From CAWEQO01 sp963811225 (GTDB lineage Bacteria > Chloroflexota > Anaerolineae > Anaerolineales > Anaerolineaceae), in contig CAWEQO010000007.1 of the NCBI GenBank assembly GCA_963811225.1, forward strand, positions 310,001 to 374,000: 64,000 nucleotides of DNA, read 5' to 3'. Position numbers and translations under genes: made by a program. The notes beneath the pieces are model-generated. The model searched no databases. It saw only the letters and a program-made list of their open reading frames with translations, and was not told where the DNA came from. Position 1 is the first letter of the stretch. Every line of letters starts with the position of its first letter. This document shows, piece by piece, positions 51,670 to 61,122 of the stretch.

Positions 51670-54238
51670 ATGGAAGTAACAGAACAAACCCTTTGGCGAG
51701 TTTTACTGGTTGATACCAACAGAAAAAACTATGAGGACACCCGCGGAATGTTGAATTTGTCGCGTGAGTGGCGGTTTAAGCTGGAGTGGGCTTCCTCATT
51801 CAAAGAAGGGCAACAAAAGATTGAAAAGAATCAATACAACGCCGTCTTGATCAACGACGATCTTGGCGCGCATACCGGTATCGAGCTGCTCAAAGCGGTG
51901 TCGGCGCAGGGCTTCTCGGCCCCCTTGATCTTGCTGACAGAACAGGAAGTGCATGGCATGGACGAGGTCGCCATGCAGTCGGGTGTAGTCCTACACCTCA
52001 CGCGCGACGAAGTCACGCCGCTGCTGCTGGAACGCTCGATCCGCTATGCCATCGAGAGAAAACAGGCCGAGCAAGAACTGAAACGCTCGGAAGAGCGTTT
52101 CTCTAAGGCCTTCGAGGGCAGCCCGGACCCCATGTTGATCAGTCACATGCCGGACCTGGTGATCCTGGAGGTCAACCGGAGCTTCGAGCGCGTTTTCGGC
52201 TTCCAAATGACGAGGTGGTCGGGAAAACCTCCTTCGAGCTGAACCTTTTTGCGAACCCCGAAGAACGCCAGCACAGTATAGAACTCATGCGTGCCTATGG
52301 CTACCTGCGAGACTTCGAGGTGGAAATGAAGACCCGTGACGGGGGAGGACCGGGACGTGAGCCTGTCGATCGAGACCATCACCATCCACGACGAAGAGCA
52401 CATCCTGACCATCGTTCACGATATCACCGAGCGCAAGCGCATGGAACGGGCGCTGCGGGCCAGCGAGCACCGCTACCGCACTTTCTTTGAGAACCTGGCG
52501 AATGCGGTGGTCCTTTTGGAAGCGGTCCGTGACGAGCAAGATCAGGTGACCGACTGGATGATCCAGGATGCCAATGAGGCGGCCTTAAGGATCGTCGGAC
52601 TCAGCCGTGAGGAACTGCGCGGCCGGCCGTTTGCCCGCCTGCTTGACCCGGTTGCGATGGTGGGGCGCACCGACATCTTCCTTGAGGCGCTGGAGTCGGG
52701 CACGACGAAGGCGTACGAAGCCTCTTATCGAGGCCGACTGTACCAGGGCACGGCTTTCCCGATGAACAAGGACACGATTGCCATCACCGGATTGGACGTG
52801 ACCGAGAAGAGGCGGGCCGAGCAAGCGGCACAAGAGAGCGAAGAGCGCTTCCGCAACCTGGCCAACAGCATCTCGCAGCTGGCATGGATGGCGGAACCGG
52901 CTGGTGGAACTCTTCTGGTATAACCAGCGTTGGTTCGATTATACCGGCACCACCTTAGAGGAAGTGCAAGGGTGGGGCTGGGAAAAGGTGCATCATCCGG
53001 ACCACCTCGAACGGGTGGTGAAAAAGATCCGCCGCCACTTTGAAACCGGTGAGTTTTGGGAAGACACCTTCCCACTGCGGGGCAAAGACGGGAAGTACCG
53101 CTGGTTCCTCAGTCGAGCCGTGCCAATCCGGGATGAAACCGGGAAAGTGATCCGCTGGTTTGGCACCAACACGGATATCACCGAGCAGCGTGAAATCGAA
53201 GCGGCCCTGCGCGAGAGCGAAGAGCGCTTCAGGATCGCGCTGGCCTACGCTCCCATCGTGGTCTTTAGTCTGGACACCGAGCAGCGCTTCACCTGGATCC
53301 ACAACCCTGTTTTTGGATTGACGACCAAGGACGTGCTCGGTAAGCGCTCGGATGAGCTGTGGCCGCCGGAAGACGTGAAAGAATTAATGGCCTTCTTACA
53401 GGACGTGCTCGATACCCGCACGGCGAGCAGCCGTGAATTGTACTTGCCAACCGGTGGCGAGTGGGAGTACTCCATCATTACGGCCAAGCCAACCTTCGAC
53501 GAAAACGGCGAGGCCAGCGGCCTGGTTGGCGCCGCCATGGACATCAGCGAAACCCGCAAGCTGCAAGCCCAGCAGGTGGAAAACGACGCCCGGGTGCGGG
53601 CGCAGCACCTGTTGATGGAGTACCGCGAAAAGGAACGCTTGCAGCTGGCGCGCAGCCTGCACGATGAGCCCTTGCAGAACATGATTGCAGCCCAGATAGA
53701 GCTCAGCCAGATTGAGCCTCCCACTGACAGCTACTCGATTGAAAACCTGCAAACCGCCCAAGAACTGCTGGCTAAGACGATCAACAGTGTGCGCATGCTG
53801 GCGCTGGATCTGCGCCCGCCTACGCTGATGCACCTGGGGTTGTCGAAGGCTATCCATGCCCATATCGACACGTTCCGAGAGCGAAACCCGGGGATTGAGG
53901 TGGCGGAAGAGCTGCCCGAGGATGGGAAGACCCTCCCGGAAGATGTGCGCTTAACACTGTACCGGGTCTTTCAGGAATTGTTGAGCAATATCGCCAAACA
54001 TGCCGAAGCCAGCGAGATCAAGGTTTCCATGCAGATCGAACCGCAGCAGGTGGTATTCGAAGTGCAGGACAACGGCAAGGGCTTCGAGCCGCCGCGGCAG
54101 TGGATCGACCTGGCGTATGGAGGGCATCTGGGGTTGGTGGGGGTCTTCGAGCGACTGGAAGTCATCCACGGCAAGTTGGAGATTAAATCCGTTCCTGAGA
54201 AGGGAACGTGCGTCAAAGTGATCATCCCCTTAAGATAA
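51670..54238 (+). CDS. Receiver-PAS hybrid sensor histidine kinase (three frameshifts)
   Basis: About 856 codons once three one-base shifts are corrected: near 52204 (an A run, CAAATG read for CAAAATG), near 52340 (a G run, five G for four) and near 52900. N-terminal receiver-like domain (1-125, VLLVDTNRKNYE, VLINDDLGA), then PAS domains (about 140-255, 260-380, 385-505, 510-630), HisKA_3 with ARSLHDEPLQ and HATPase (DNGKGFE, GLVGVFERLE). The receiver domain's phospho-acceptor region reads LINDDLG, so phosphorylation is possible. Closely related in domain type to the kinase at 46659. Two of the shifts sit in homopolymers, favouring sequencing error over pseudogenisation. Confidence 0.85.
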
Positions 54239-54261
54239 GTTTTGTTCGCAGAGGATGGCCC

Positions 54262-55222
54262 TTGAACACCGATCTGAGCATTCACTGCTTCACCCCAGCC
54301 GAGATCCAGGCCGTGTTCGAGCTGGAACTGGCGTATGAGCGCCAGTTCCCAGGCGCGCTGGTCGTGCCGGCGGAAGCCTACCTGTCACCCGGGTTCCACC
54401 AGGGACAGGATGTATTCTGCCGCGCTGCGGGGCGAGCGACTGCTGGCCTACGCCCCGGTTTACGTGCAGCCTGTCGCTGACGGCCCCGAAGAACAGCCGC
54501 ACATCGCTTGGGCCGAGATCAAAACCTACCCCGACCTGGCGAACCCCTACCCGATCAAAGACCTCCTGCTGGAACGGTTGATCGAGCGGGCCCGCACGAT
54601 CGTACGGGAAGCCCAGTTACCCGCTCGCCCGCTGCGGTTGATGTTCGAATACCGGTTGAACGAAATCCCCGCAGTCGAGTACCTCCTCTCACGCGGCTTC
54701 GCCTATGCGAAGTCAACCTTCCAAATGGTGCGTGATTTGCCCGAACCCCTGCCGCGGACGACGCTTGCGGATGGCCTGCGCATTCGGCGCTGGAAGATGG
54801 AGTGCAAGGACGAGCAGCAAGGCTACGTCGACGCTCGCAATGAATGCTTCCCGCAAGCGACGATCAGCCTGGAGAGCTGGCTGTACTTTATGCAGTCGGC
54901 GGAATGGAAAAACGGCGCCGCGATCGGCTGCTTCGCAGGTGATGAACTGGTGGGGAATGTGAGCGTGTATTGGAACGAGGAAGAGATACAGGCAGAGGGC
55001 CTGCGGTTTGGCTACACGGAGGATATTTTCGTGCGTCCAGGGTGGCGCGGCCAGGGCATCGCCCGGGCCATGCTGGCCGAGGGGATGCGGTTTTTGCAGG
55101 AGAAAGACATGGCGCAGGCGCGACTGTCGGTTGCCGCGATGAATGAGACTGCCCTGCGGTTGTACCAAGGGTTGGGGTACCGGGTGGCCCAAGAGAGCCA
55201 GCAGTACGGCAAGGATTTCTAA
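54262..55222 (+). CDS. GNAT family N-acetyltransferase (one frameshift)
   Basis: About 320 residues. The likely start is TTG at 54262 with AGAGGA upstream. A shift at about 54410-54425 joins the N-terminal part (LNTDLSIHCFTPAEIQ...QGQDVF) to AALRGERLLAYAPVY and the rest. The C-terminal domain has the acetyl-CoA loop RPGWRGQGIARAML (R-x-x-G-x-G/A) and a typical NETALRLYQGLGYR end. Two-domain GNAT proteins of this size acetylate small molecules or peptides; substrate unknown. A strong terminator follows. Confidence 0.85.
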
Positions 55223-55246
55223 ATCGAGAGAGCCTTTCGACGTCAA

Positions 55247-55281
55247 CAGGGACCGGTGCGTTCATGCCGGTCCCTGTTTTT
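55247..55281 (+). terminator. Intrinsic terminator after the GNAT gene
   Basis: Perfect 10-bp stem CAGGGACCGG/CCGGTCCCTG with a 10-nt loop and TTTTT, C, TTTTT. Confidence 0.92.
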
Positions 55282-55290
55282 CTTTTTCGG

Positions 55291-55319
55291 TGGACAAGGT
55301 CTAACCGATCCGTTATAAT
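55291..55319 (+). promoter_or_regulatory. Promoter of nirK
   Basis: TGGACA (55291-55296), 17-nt spacer, TATAAT (55314-55319), about 70 bp before the ATG. AT-rich leader follows; no FNR or NnrR box could be recognised. Confidence 0.65.
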
Positions 55320-55386
55320 ATATGGGAAATAAGGTAAATATTATTATATTTATATAAAGAATGATCAATAGAGGAGAGAGATCCGT

Positions 55387-56466
55387 ATGCAAACAAATTC
55401 CCCTACAGGGACGAAGTCGAAGGCAGTCTTCCTGTCGCTAGCGCTGCTGCTGCTCATGCTGGCAAGCGCGTGCGCAGGCACTACGCAGGGTTCCGGCAAC
55501 AACGGCGCCCCCGCCCAGGGCGCTACGAGCGAAGCAACCCGGGCCGAAGTGGCGACGAACAGCATCGCCCGGGCGCCGGATGATCTTCCCGGACCCTTGA
55601 ACCGCAGCACCAGCGAGAACGTGCGGGTAGACCTGGAAGCGGTCGAACTGGAGGCGCGGCTGGCGGACGGTGTAAGCTACCAGTATTGGACCTTCAACGG
55701 GAAGGTGCCGGGGCCGTTCGTGCGTGTGCGGGTGGGAGATGTGGTGGAGGTCCACCTGAAGAACAATGCCAACGACGTATCCCCCCACTCGGTCGACTTC
55801 CATGCGGTGACGGGGCCGGGCGGCGGCGCGGTCTCGACGCAGACCAATCCGGGTGAGGAGACGAGCTTCACTTTCAAGGCGCTCAAACCGGGCCTGTACG
55901 TTTATCACTGCGCGACTCCGGTGGTTGCCCATCATATCGCCAACGGCATGTATGGCATGATCCTGGTGGAGCCGGAGGAAGGCCTGCCGCAGGTGGACCA
56001 CGAGTACTATGTCATGCAGGGCGAGATCTACACGAACGAAGCGCTGGGAACCAGGGGCGCAGACACCTACAGCCACGAGAACCTGCTGGATGAGAAGCCG
56101 ACCTACTTTGTGTTCAACGGGGATGTCGGCAGCCTGACGGACGAGAATCCACTGCAGGCCAACACCGGTGAGTCGCTGCGCATCTACTTTGGTGTGGGCG
56201 GCCCGAACCACATCTCCTCGTTCCATGTCATCGGCGAGATCTTCGACCGTGTCTACAACCTGGCTTCGCTGACCACGCCGCCGATCACCGATGTGCAGAC
56301 CACGCTGGTCCCGCCGGGTGGCGCGACAGTGGTGGAGCTGACCACGGAGGTGCCGGGGCAGTACATCCTGGTGGACCATGCGCTGTCGAGGATGGAGCGT
56401 GGGCTGGTGGGGTACTTGCAGGTGCAAGGGGCCGAGAATCCAGACGTGTTCCAACCGGGACAATAG
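55387..56466 (+). CDS. nirK: Copper-containing nitrite reductase, lipoprotein form
   Basis: 359 residues. Signal peptide ending in a lipobox LASACAG (lipidated Cys about residue 29), so anchored on the outer face of the membrane. Two cupredoxin domains. Type 1 copper ligands: His in SPHSVDFH, Cys-x8-His in YHCATPVVAHH and Met in NGMYG. Type 2 ligands: His in DFH, His of YHC, and the C-terminal His in LVDHALSR; the catalytic Asp (VDFH) and second His (SSFHVIGEIF) are present. Reduces nitrite to nitric oxide in denitrification. No nor or nosZ genes are adjacent. Own promoter and terminator. Confidence 0.94.
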   Translation: MQTNSPTGTKSKAVFLSLALLLLMLASACAGTTQGSGNNGAPAQGATSEATRAEVATNSIARAPDDLPGPLNRSTSENVRVDLEAVELEARLADGVSYQYWTFNGKVPGPFVRVRVGDVVEVHLKNNANDVSPHSVDFHAVTGPGGGAVSTQTNPGEETSFTFKALKPGLYVYHCATPVVAHHIANGMYGMILVEPEEGLPQVDHEYYVMQGEIYTNEALGTRGADTYSHENLLDEKPTYFVFNGDVGSLTDENPLQANTGESLRIYFGVGGPNHISSFHVIGEIFDRVYNLASLTTPPITDVQTTLVPPGGATVVELTTEVPGQYILVDHALSRMERGLVGYLQVQGAENPDVFQPGQ

Positions 56467-56525
56467 AGGAACAAACGTGAAAAAAACCTCCTGAAAACAG
56501 GAGGTTTTTTTCACGTTTGTTCCTC
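56466..56525. terminator. Long hairpin after nirK
   Basis: Perfect 28-bp arms (56466-56493 and 56498-56525) with an AAAA loop, including an internal A7/T7 run. A strong terminator that can act in both directions. Confidence 0.93.
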
Positions 56526-56625
56526 GTTCGCTGCAGCAATTGTTACCTCATTCCAAAGAGATGAGGACAAAATGAGGGGATTGCGCTATACTGAGTATCA
56601 ATGACTAAAGCAGCAAGGAGGAACG

Positions 56626-56997
56626 ATGACAGACCCATTCGAAGAAATGCTTGAGGATTATTCGCCGGATGTAAAAGCGATCAGTGATATCCTGCGCTCC
56701 GAAATTCAGAAGGCGGCCCCACAAGCAGTGGAAACATTCAACCCAGAACAAAAACACCTGATTTATTCGATGAGCGACACTTCCGGCAGCGGAACGATCT
56801 TGCTGTCACCCAAAAAAGATTTTGTCTTACTCGTGTTTAAAGGCAGCGATCAGCTGCAAGACCCGGAAGACTTATTAGGGGACGAAGGTAAGCCGACCCG
56901 GTTCATGACCGTCCGGACGGTCGAGGAAGCAAACAGCGCTGCACTCAGCGAGTTGTTTGCGAATGTGTGGAATAATGATGCCGCCAGGGAGCAATAA
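56626..56997 (+). CDS. DUF1801 domain protein (YdhG-like)
   Basis: 123 residues, small soluble alpha/beta protein. SDILRSEIQKAAPQAVETF, LLSPKKDFVLLVF, GSDQLQDPEDLLGDEGKPTRFM match the DUF1801/YdhG pattern (Leu-Arg-x-x-I-x-x-x-x-P near the start; a phosphate/anion-like pocket later). Function unknown; often single-gene. Preceded by AAGGAGG and a -10-like TATACT near 56586. Confidence 0.75.
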   Translation: MTDPFEEMLEDYSPDVKAISDILRSEIQKAAPQAVETFNPEQKHLIYSMSDTSGSGTILLSPKKDFVLLVFKGSDQLQDPEDLLGDEGKPTRFMTVRTVEEANSAALSELFANVWNNDAAREQ

Positions 56998-57063
56998 GCG
57001 GCTTTCTTTGTGTCGGATACCTTTTAAGTACAGATAATTTGGTGAGGAATATCAGCCCCTGGA

Positions 57064-57978
57064 CTAATTTTTTCGGGCGATGATTAAGATGTGCTCGTCA
57101 GGGAATGACACGCCAGGCGTTTCGATCTCCACGGCACGCTGCCACTTTTCTTCATCCACCGTGAGCTTTCGAAGCTCCTGAATTTCCAACCGGTTTTCCG
57201 CAAACAGCGACCGGAACTCTTCCTCGCGAAAATACTGATAGCTTTCCAGGCGCTCCGTCTGCCAAAGCTGTTTCCCTAAAAACATGGACTTGGTGATATA
57301 GCGGGTGAAATCGTGCCGGGATAGTTCGATAACAAATCGATCGGCGCCTGAACGGTAAGATATCCGGAACGGGATGTATTCCCGCGTGAAGACCTGAAAG
57401 TTCTCCAGCGCCTGCGCATTTCGGAAACGGATGCGAATGAGCTGCTGCAAGTCACCTTGCGGTTCCAGGCCGTCGAACAGGACGAGACAACCTCCGTGAA
57501 CGACACAGCCTGCAGCCAGGGAAAACGCCCGCCTGACCTGCTGCTTGGCCAACAGCACGTCCACCTCCCCCAGCGCCTCCGAATATCCGGCAGAAAATAC
57601 CTCGTGCAGCGCATTGACAAGCGTGACGATATCGAACTGCCCCAGATTCTCTACAAAATCCTTATCCGTAAAATCGCCTTCGACGAAAGTCGCAGAAGGG
57701 TATGCGCGCCGGGCCGCTTCGAGGGAAGATTGCAGATAATCAACACCGATGGAAGCCTCGGCAGAACACTCGCGAGTATGCGCTTCTACCAGCGAGCCGA
57801 TGATCTGCCCTTTTCCGCAGCCCAGCTCCAAAAGGTGTACGGGCCTTCCGAGATTACCAGAAAGCTGCCGGATGATTCTCGAAATATCCAGGATGGCTTC
57901 TTTCTTTCCCTGGTTTTGCAGCTCCGTAAGACGACCTTCCCAGTACAACTCCCAGAAATTGTCACTTTCCACATTCAC
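57064..57978 (-). CDS. Class I SAM-dependent methyltransferase
   Basis: 304 residues. Motif I HLLELGCGKGQIIG (about residues 44-57), acidic end of strand 2 IGVDYLQSSLEAARR (about 80-94), EGDFTDKDF and FDIVTLVNALHE follow in order, as in the ubiquinone/menaquinone methyltransferase-like fold. C-terminal half is unusual in length. Substrate unknown. Single gene convergent with the DUF1801 gene. Confidence 0.88.
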   Translation of the reverse strand: MNVESDNFWELYWEGRLTELQNQGKKEAILDISRIIRQLSGNLGRPVHLLELGCGKGQIIGSLVEAHTRECSAEASIGVDYLQSSLEAARRAYPSATFVEGDFTDKDFVENLGQFDIVTLVNALHEVFSAGYSEALGEVDVLLAKQQVRRAFSLAAGCVVHGGCLVLFDGLEPQGDLQQLIRIRFRNAQALENFQVFTREYIPFRISYRSGADRFVIELSRHDFTRYITKSMFLGKQLWQTERLESYQYFREEEFRSLFAENRLEIQELRKLTVDEEKWQRAVEIETPGVSFPDEHILIIARKN

Positions 57979-58268
57979 CTGCTATCGAAAAAACCCCGCC
58001 ACGAATCCGATGGTGGCGTCATTGGCTGGTCATCGCTCGTGGATATGATACCACAAGGCTGTACACAGCACCGCGCCAAGCAGCCGGCTCTCGGCTCATA
58101 CAGGCCGCGATTGAGGCTCCATCACGGTACGGCTGTGTAAACTCGGGGAAGTAGTCAATAAAATCATCATGCATACGACTGCCAGGATCGAAAAGATGAT
58201 GATCGATACCAGCCATTATGGATTGTATATCTCGTGCTGCGAAATCGACAAATTATATTCCGGGAAAG

Positions 58269-58274
58269 GTGATA
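58269..58274. repeat. Target-site duplication GTGATA, left copy
   Basis: Directly outside the left inverted repeat of the IS element; identical to 59975-59980. Confidence 0.9.
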
Positions 58275-59974
58275 CCCACATTCCGCACCTTGGAATAGCG
58301 GATTTTGGGAATATCGGGTAATCTTGGGGGATGAACCCCGAAACGCGCTATGAAACACAACGGATGGATCACCTGGGGATTGTGGCTGGGATCTGCCAGG
58401 AGATCGGGCTGATCGAAGAAATCGACCGGCAAGTTGGGCCCAGCGAACAAAAGGTGAGTGTTGGGCAAGGAACGCAGGCAATGGTACTGAATGCTCTGGG
58501 CTTCAGCAGCCGGGCATTGTATTTGATGCCGGACTATCTGCACAACAAACCGGTGGATTTACTGATTGGTCCGGGTCTGGTTGCCGAAGATTTCAACGAT
58601 GACAGCCTGGGACGCAGCCTGGAGGCACTTTACGCTAAAGGAGTGACCGAGGTATTTGCCCAAGTGGCGGCGCGAGCCTTAGGGGTGTACGGGATTGAAC
58701 ACCATTTTGTGCATGTGGACAGCAGTTCTTTTCACTTGCATGGGCAATATGAAATCGAAGAGCCGAACAAGGAAGCGATCACAATCACGGAAGGCTACTC
58801 GCGGGATCACCGTCCAGATCTCAAGCAGGTGGTGGTGCAGTTGATCACCAGCCAGAAATCCGCACTGCCGGTTTGGTTGGAAGTATTGAGCGGCAACAGC
58901 AGTGATAAAGAGACCTTTCCCCTCAGCGTAGAAGCCTACAACAAGCAGCTTGGAGGGGGTGAAACGCCATACTATGTCATGGACAGTGCGGGCTATGCGG
59001 CAGACAACCTGAAAACGTTGAAGGACATGCTGTGGTTGATGCGGGTGCCGGAGACGCTTGCGGAAGCCAAGCGGCTCGTGCGGGAGAGCGAAAAGGCAGA
59101 CATGCAGTGTCTGACAGAAGGTTACTGGGGCAAAGAGGTTGCAGTTACCTATGGCGATATTGAACAGCGCTGGTTGGTGGTTTTCTCCCAGGCCGCTTAT
59201 GAGCGCGAACTGCATACCTTGACCAAAAACCAGGAAAAAGAACGTCAAGCGGCTGAGAAGCAGTGGCACAAGTTGGGTGGGCAGACCTTCAACTGCCAGG
59301 AAGACGCCGAAACCGCTGCAAAACAATTCAACCAGGGCTGGAAGTTCCACCAGGCAGATGCGGAAGCTGCCCCAATCACTCAATATGCCCGGCGCGGACG
59401 TCCCTCGGCTGAAGATAAGCCAGAGATTGTGGGGTACGGTTTGACAGGGAGCATTTCCGCCGACCCAGAGCGGGTCGAAGCGGCGAAACGCACCTTGGGC
59501 AAGTTCATCATCGCCACGAATGAACTCGACCCTCAAAAATTATCCCCCATACAAATACTTGAGAACTATACCGACCAGGGCGTTTCGGTCGAGCGCGGTT
59601 TTCGCTTTCTCAAAGATCCGCTTTTCTTCGCTGATAGTCTATTTCTCAAGAAACCCGAGCGGATCATGGCGTTGATGATGATTATGGGACTGGCACTGCT
59701 CATCTATGCTCTGGCAGAACGCCAACTTCGCCTGGGGTTGGAGGAAAGTAATGAAAAGATCCCCGATCAGAAGGGCAAACCGACCGCAACTCCCACTATT
59801 CGTTGGGTTTTTCAGACTTTTGAGGGAATTGATATTCTGTCCGTCTGGGTGAATGGGCAGCCAACGCTCCGTCAGGTACTCAACCTACGACCCGTTCACC
59901 AGCAAGTTATTCGTTTGTTCGGTTCCCGTGTCCGTAATTGCTATTTCCTCGATCCTTGAGGTGCGGAATGTGGG
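58275..59974 (+). mobile_element. Complete IS1634-family insertion sequence
   Basis: 1700 bp bounded by perfect 16-bp inverted repeats: 58275-58290 (CCCACATTCCGCACCT) and 59959-59974 (its complement). GTGATA is duplicated on each side (58269-58274 and 59975-59980). One transposase gene fills the interior. Intact ends, target duplication and open reading frame point to a recent, potentially active copy. Confidence 0.95.
58331..59959 (+). CDS. IS1634-family DDE transposase
   Basis: 542 residues. N-terminal helix-turn-helix-like/DUF4277 region (about 1-110), RNase H-like core with first Asp in HFVHVDSSSFH, second Asp in YYVMDSAGYA and Glu in SVERGFRFLKDP (DDE triad), C-terminal LIYALAERQLRLGL typical for the family. 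The stop codon lies at the inner edge of the right inverted repeat. Full length, no frameshift, so probably functional. Confidence 0.95.
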   Translation: MNPETRYETQRMDHLGIVAGICQEIGLIEEIDRQVGPSEQKVSVGQGTQAMVLNALGFSSRALYLMPDYLHNKPVDLLIGPGLVAEDFNDDSLGRSLEALYAKGVTEVFAQVAARALGVYGIEHHFVHVDSSSFHLHGQYEIEEPNKEAITITEGYSRDHRPDLKQVVVQLITSQKSALPVWLEVLSGNSSDKETFPLSVEAYNKQLGGGETPYYVMDSAGYAADNLKTLKDMLWLMRVPETLAEAKRLVRESEKADMQCLTEGYWGKEVAVTYGDIEQRWLVVFSQAAYERELHTLTKNQEKERQAAEKQWHKLGGQTFNCQEDAETAAKQFNQGWKFHQADAEAAPITQYARRGRPSAEDKPEIVGYGLTGSISADPERVEAAKRTLGKFIIATNELDPQKLSPIQILENYTDQGVSVERGFRFLKDPLFFADSLFLKKPERIMALMMIMGLALLIYALAERQLRLGLEESNEKIPDQKGKPTATPTIRWVFQTFEGIDILSVWVNGQPTLRQVLNLRPVHQQVIRLFGSRVRNCYFLDP

Positions 59975-59980
59975 GTGATA
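59975..59980. repeat. Target-site duplication GTGATA, right copy
   Basis: Adjacent to the right inverted repeat, 18 bp before the end of the cyclase gene. Confidence 0.9.
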
Positions 59981-59997
59981 AATTGCGCCGGCAATCT

Positions 59998-60780
59998 TCA
60001 GATGCGAAAGGCCCATGCGCCGATGGGGTCCATCTTGCCTTTCAGCTCAAGCTGCTGGTATATGGCATCCACCAAATCGAGATCGGCTGCCTCGTAGGCT
60101 GCGTCGCTAATCAGGATCTCCCCCGCATCCGCCAGGGAGGCAAGGCGTGAGGCAATATTGACGTTATCTCCCAGAGCCGTGAAATCCTTGGGGCTGTCCT
60201 CGCTGGCGCCAACGACGCCGACGTATGCTTGCCCGGTATGGACACCAATTCCTACAGGTATCCAGGGACCGCCAGGATCGCGGTGGCCTGTAAGTTGGAG
60301 CAAGCTTCGGGCTGCTTTAACCGCTCGCCGCGCATGTTGAGGCCCGGCCATGCCTGGGATGAATAAACCAACCACCTCATCTCCAACCAACCGGTCTACC
60401 AGAGCATCGCCTTTAATCAAGACATCGGTGGCCGTGATGTAAAACCGGTTGATTAGCTTACCAAATTCAGCCGCTCTCATCTTGGAGGCCAGGTCGGTTG
60501 AGCCGCGTACATCGGCAAAGAGCATTGTTAAAACGACTTCTGCACCTCCAGGGTGCTCAAACCGGGCGCATGACTCACAGTAACGTGGGTTATAGCGAGA
60601 TTGGTCCCGGCCGATTAAATGCATTAGAAAGCCTCCCCAACTTTTGAAAGGCGCGTTACACAACTTGCAGCGTGGGCTGGAAGGCAGCAATCCAAGGAGA
60701 TGAATGAGATTACGAGGCAGATGCTCCCCCTGAGTGAGCACGAGATACCACTCTTCTTCAGGTGTCCGTTTTTCAGGCAT
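59998..60780 (-). CDS. Adenylate/guanylate cyclase domain protein with zinc-finger-like N-terminus
   Basis: About 260 residues from the ATG at 60780 (GGAGG six bases ahead); a longer frame starts at 60939. N-terminal two-Cys-pair segment (CKLCN and YCESC, about residues 40-85) then a class III nucleotidyl cyclase domain (about 90-255): LFADVRGSTDLA (metal Asp), GDEVVGLFIPG, IGVHTGQAYVGVVG, FTALGDNVNIASRLAS. Catalytic Asp and Arg residues are present. Makes cAMP or cGMP; no transmembrane helix. The IS element inserted just after its stop. Confidence 0.9.
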   Translation of the reverse strand: MPEKRTPEEEWYLVLTQGEHLPRNLIHLLGLLPSSPRCKLCNAPFKSWGGFLMHLIGRDQSRYNPRYCESCARFEHPGGAEVVLTMLFADVRGSTDLASKMRAAEFGKLINRFYITATDVLIKGDALVDRLVGDEVVGLFIPGMAGPQHARRAVKAARSLLQLTGHRDPGGPWIPVGIGVHTGQAYVGVVGASEDSPKDFTALGDNVNIASRLASLADAGEILISDAAYEAADLDLVDAIYQQLELKGKMDPIGAWAFRI

Positions 60781-61122
60781 AAAGTCCTCCAATCGAAACA
60801 GCAAATGGGCTACGAATAAACTACCAATCATATAAATTTTATCAAAAAATTTGGAGTGATAGGCGCAAGTGGATCGACCGGCTGGCTTCTGAAAGTATAT
60901 TCCCCCATAAATAGCAAATGGAGGTCCAAAGACCTCCACGTATGCCAGGTGGCGAGAGTGGGATTTGAACCCACGACCAAGGGCTTATGAGTTTGGGTCC
61001 AGTAAGCCGCCTAGAAACCATAATTGCGGAAGCCTGAAAAGCACTATATATAGGGGATGATATCCAACTCAACCCCCACCGATGGGGGGTCATCGAGAAA
61101 TGTTAAAAAAGGAGTTGGACAA
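60781..61122. other. Intergenic region holding the element/chromosome junction
   Basis: 342 bp. A GGAGGTC-CAAA-GACCTCC hairpin (60920-60937), the likely former tRNA terminator, then the tRNA-Met remnant (60950-60992), then about 130 bp of unassigned DNA up to the integrase start, including a CCCCCACC/GGTGGGGG-like hairpin near 61070-61090. Confidence 0.6.
60950..60992 (-). tRNA. tRNA-Met (CAT) 3' half, partial; putative attachment site
   Basis: On the minus strand it reads from the anticodon loop (CAT at 60989-60987) through the 3' anticodon stem, the T arm (GTGGGTTCAAATCCCAC) and acceptor TCTCGCCA. The 5' half does not fold: no D arm or matching GGCGAGA acceptor lies at the right distance. 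Such 3' halves are left at one end of an integrated element; the tyrosine integrase 130 bp away agrees. Confidence 0.8.

Noticed and set aside
55320..55386. FNR/NnrR box upstream of nirK
   Set aside because: TGATCA is present near 55362 but the full TTGATnnnnATCAA or related dyad is not.
60950..61025. Complete tRNA gene
   Set aside because: The 5' part does not form a D arm or pair with the 3' acceptor; only the 3' half is tRNA-Met-like.
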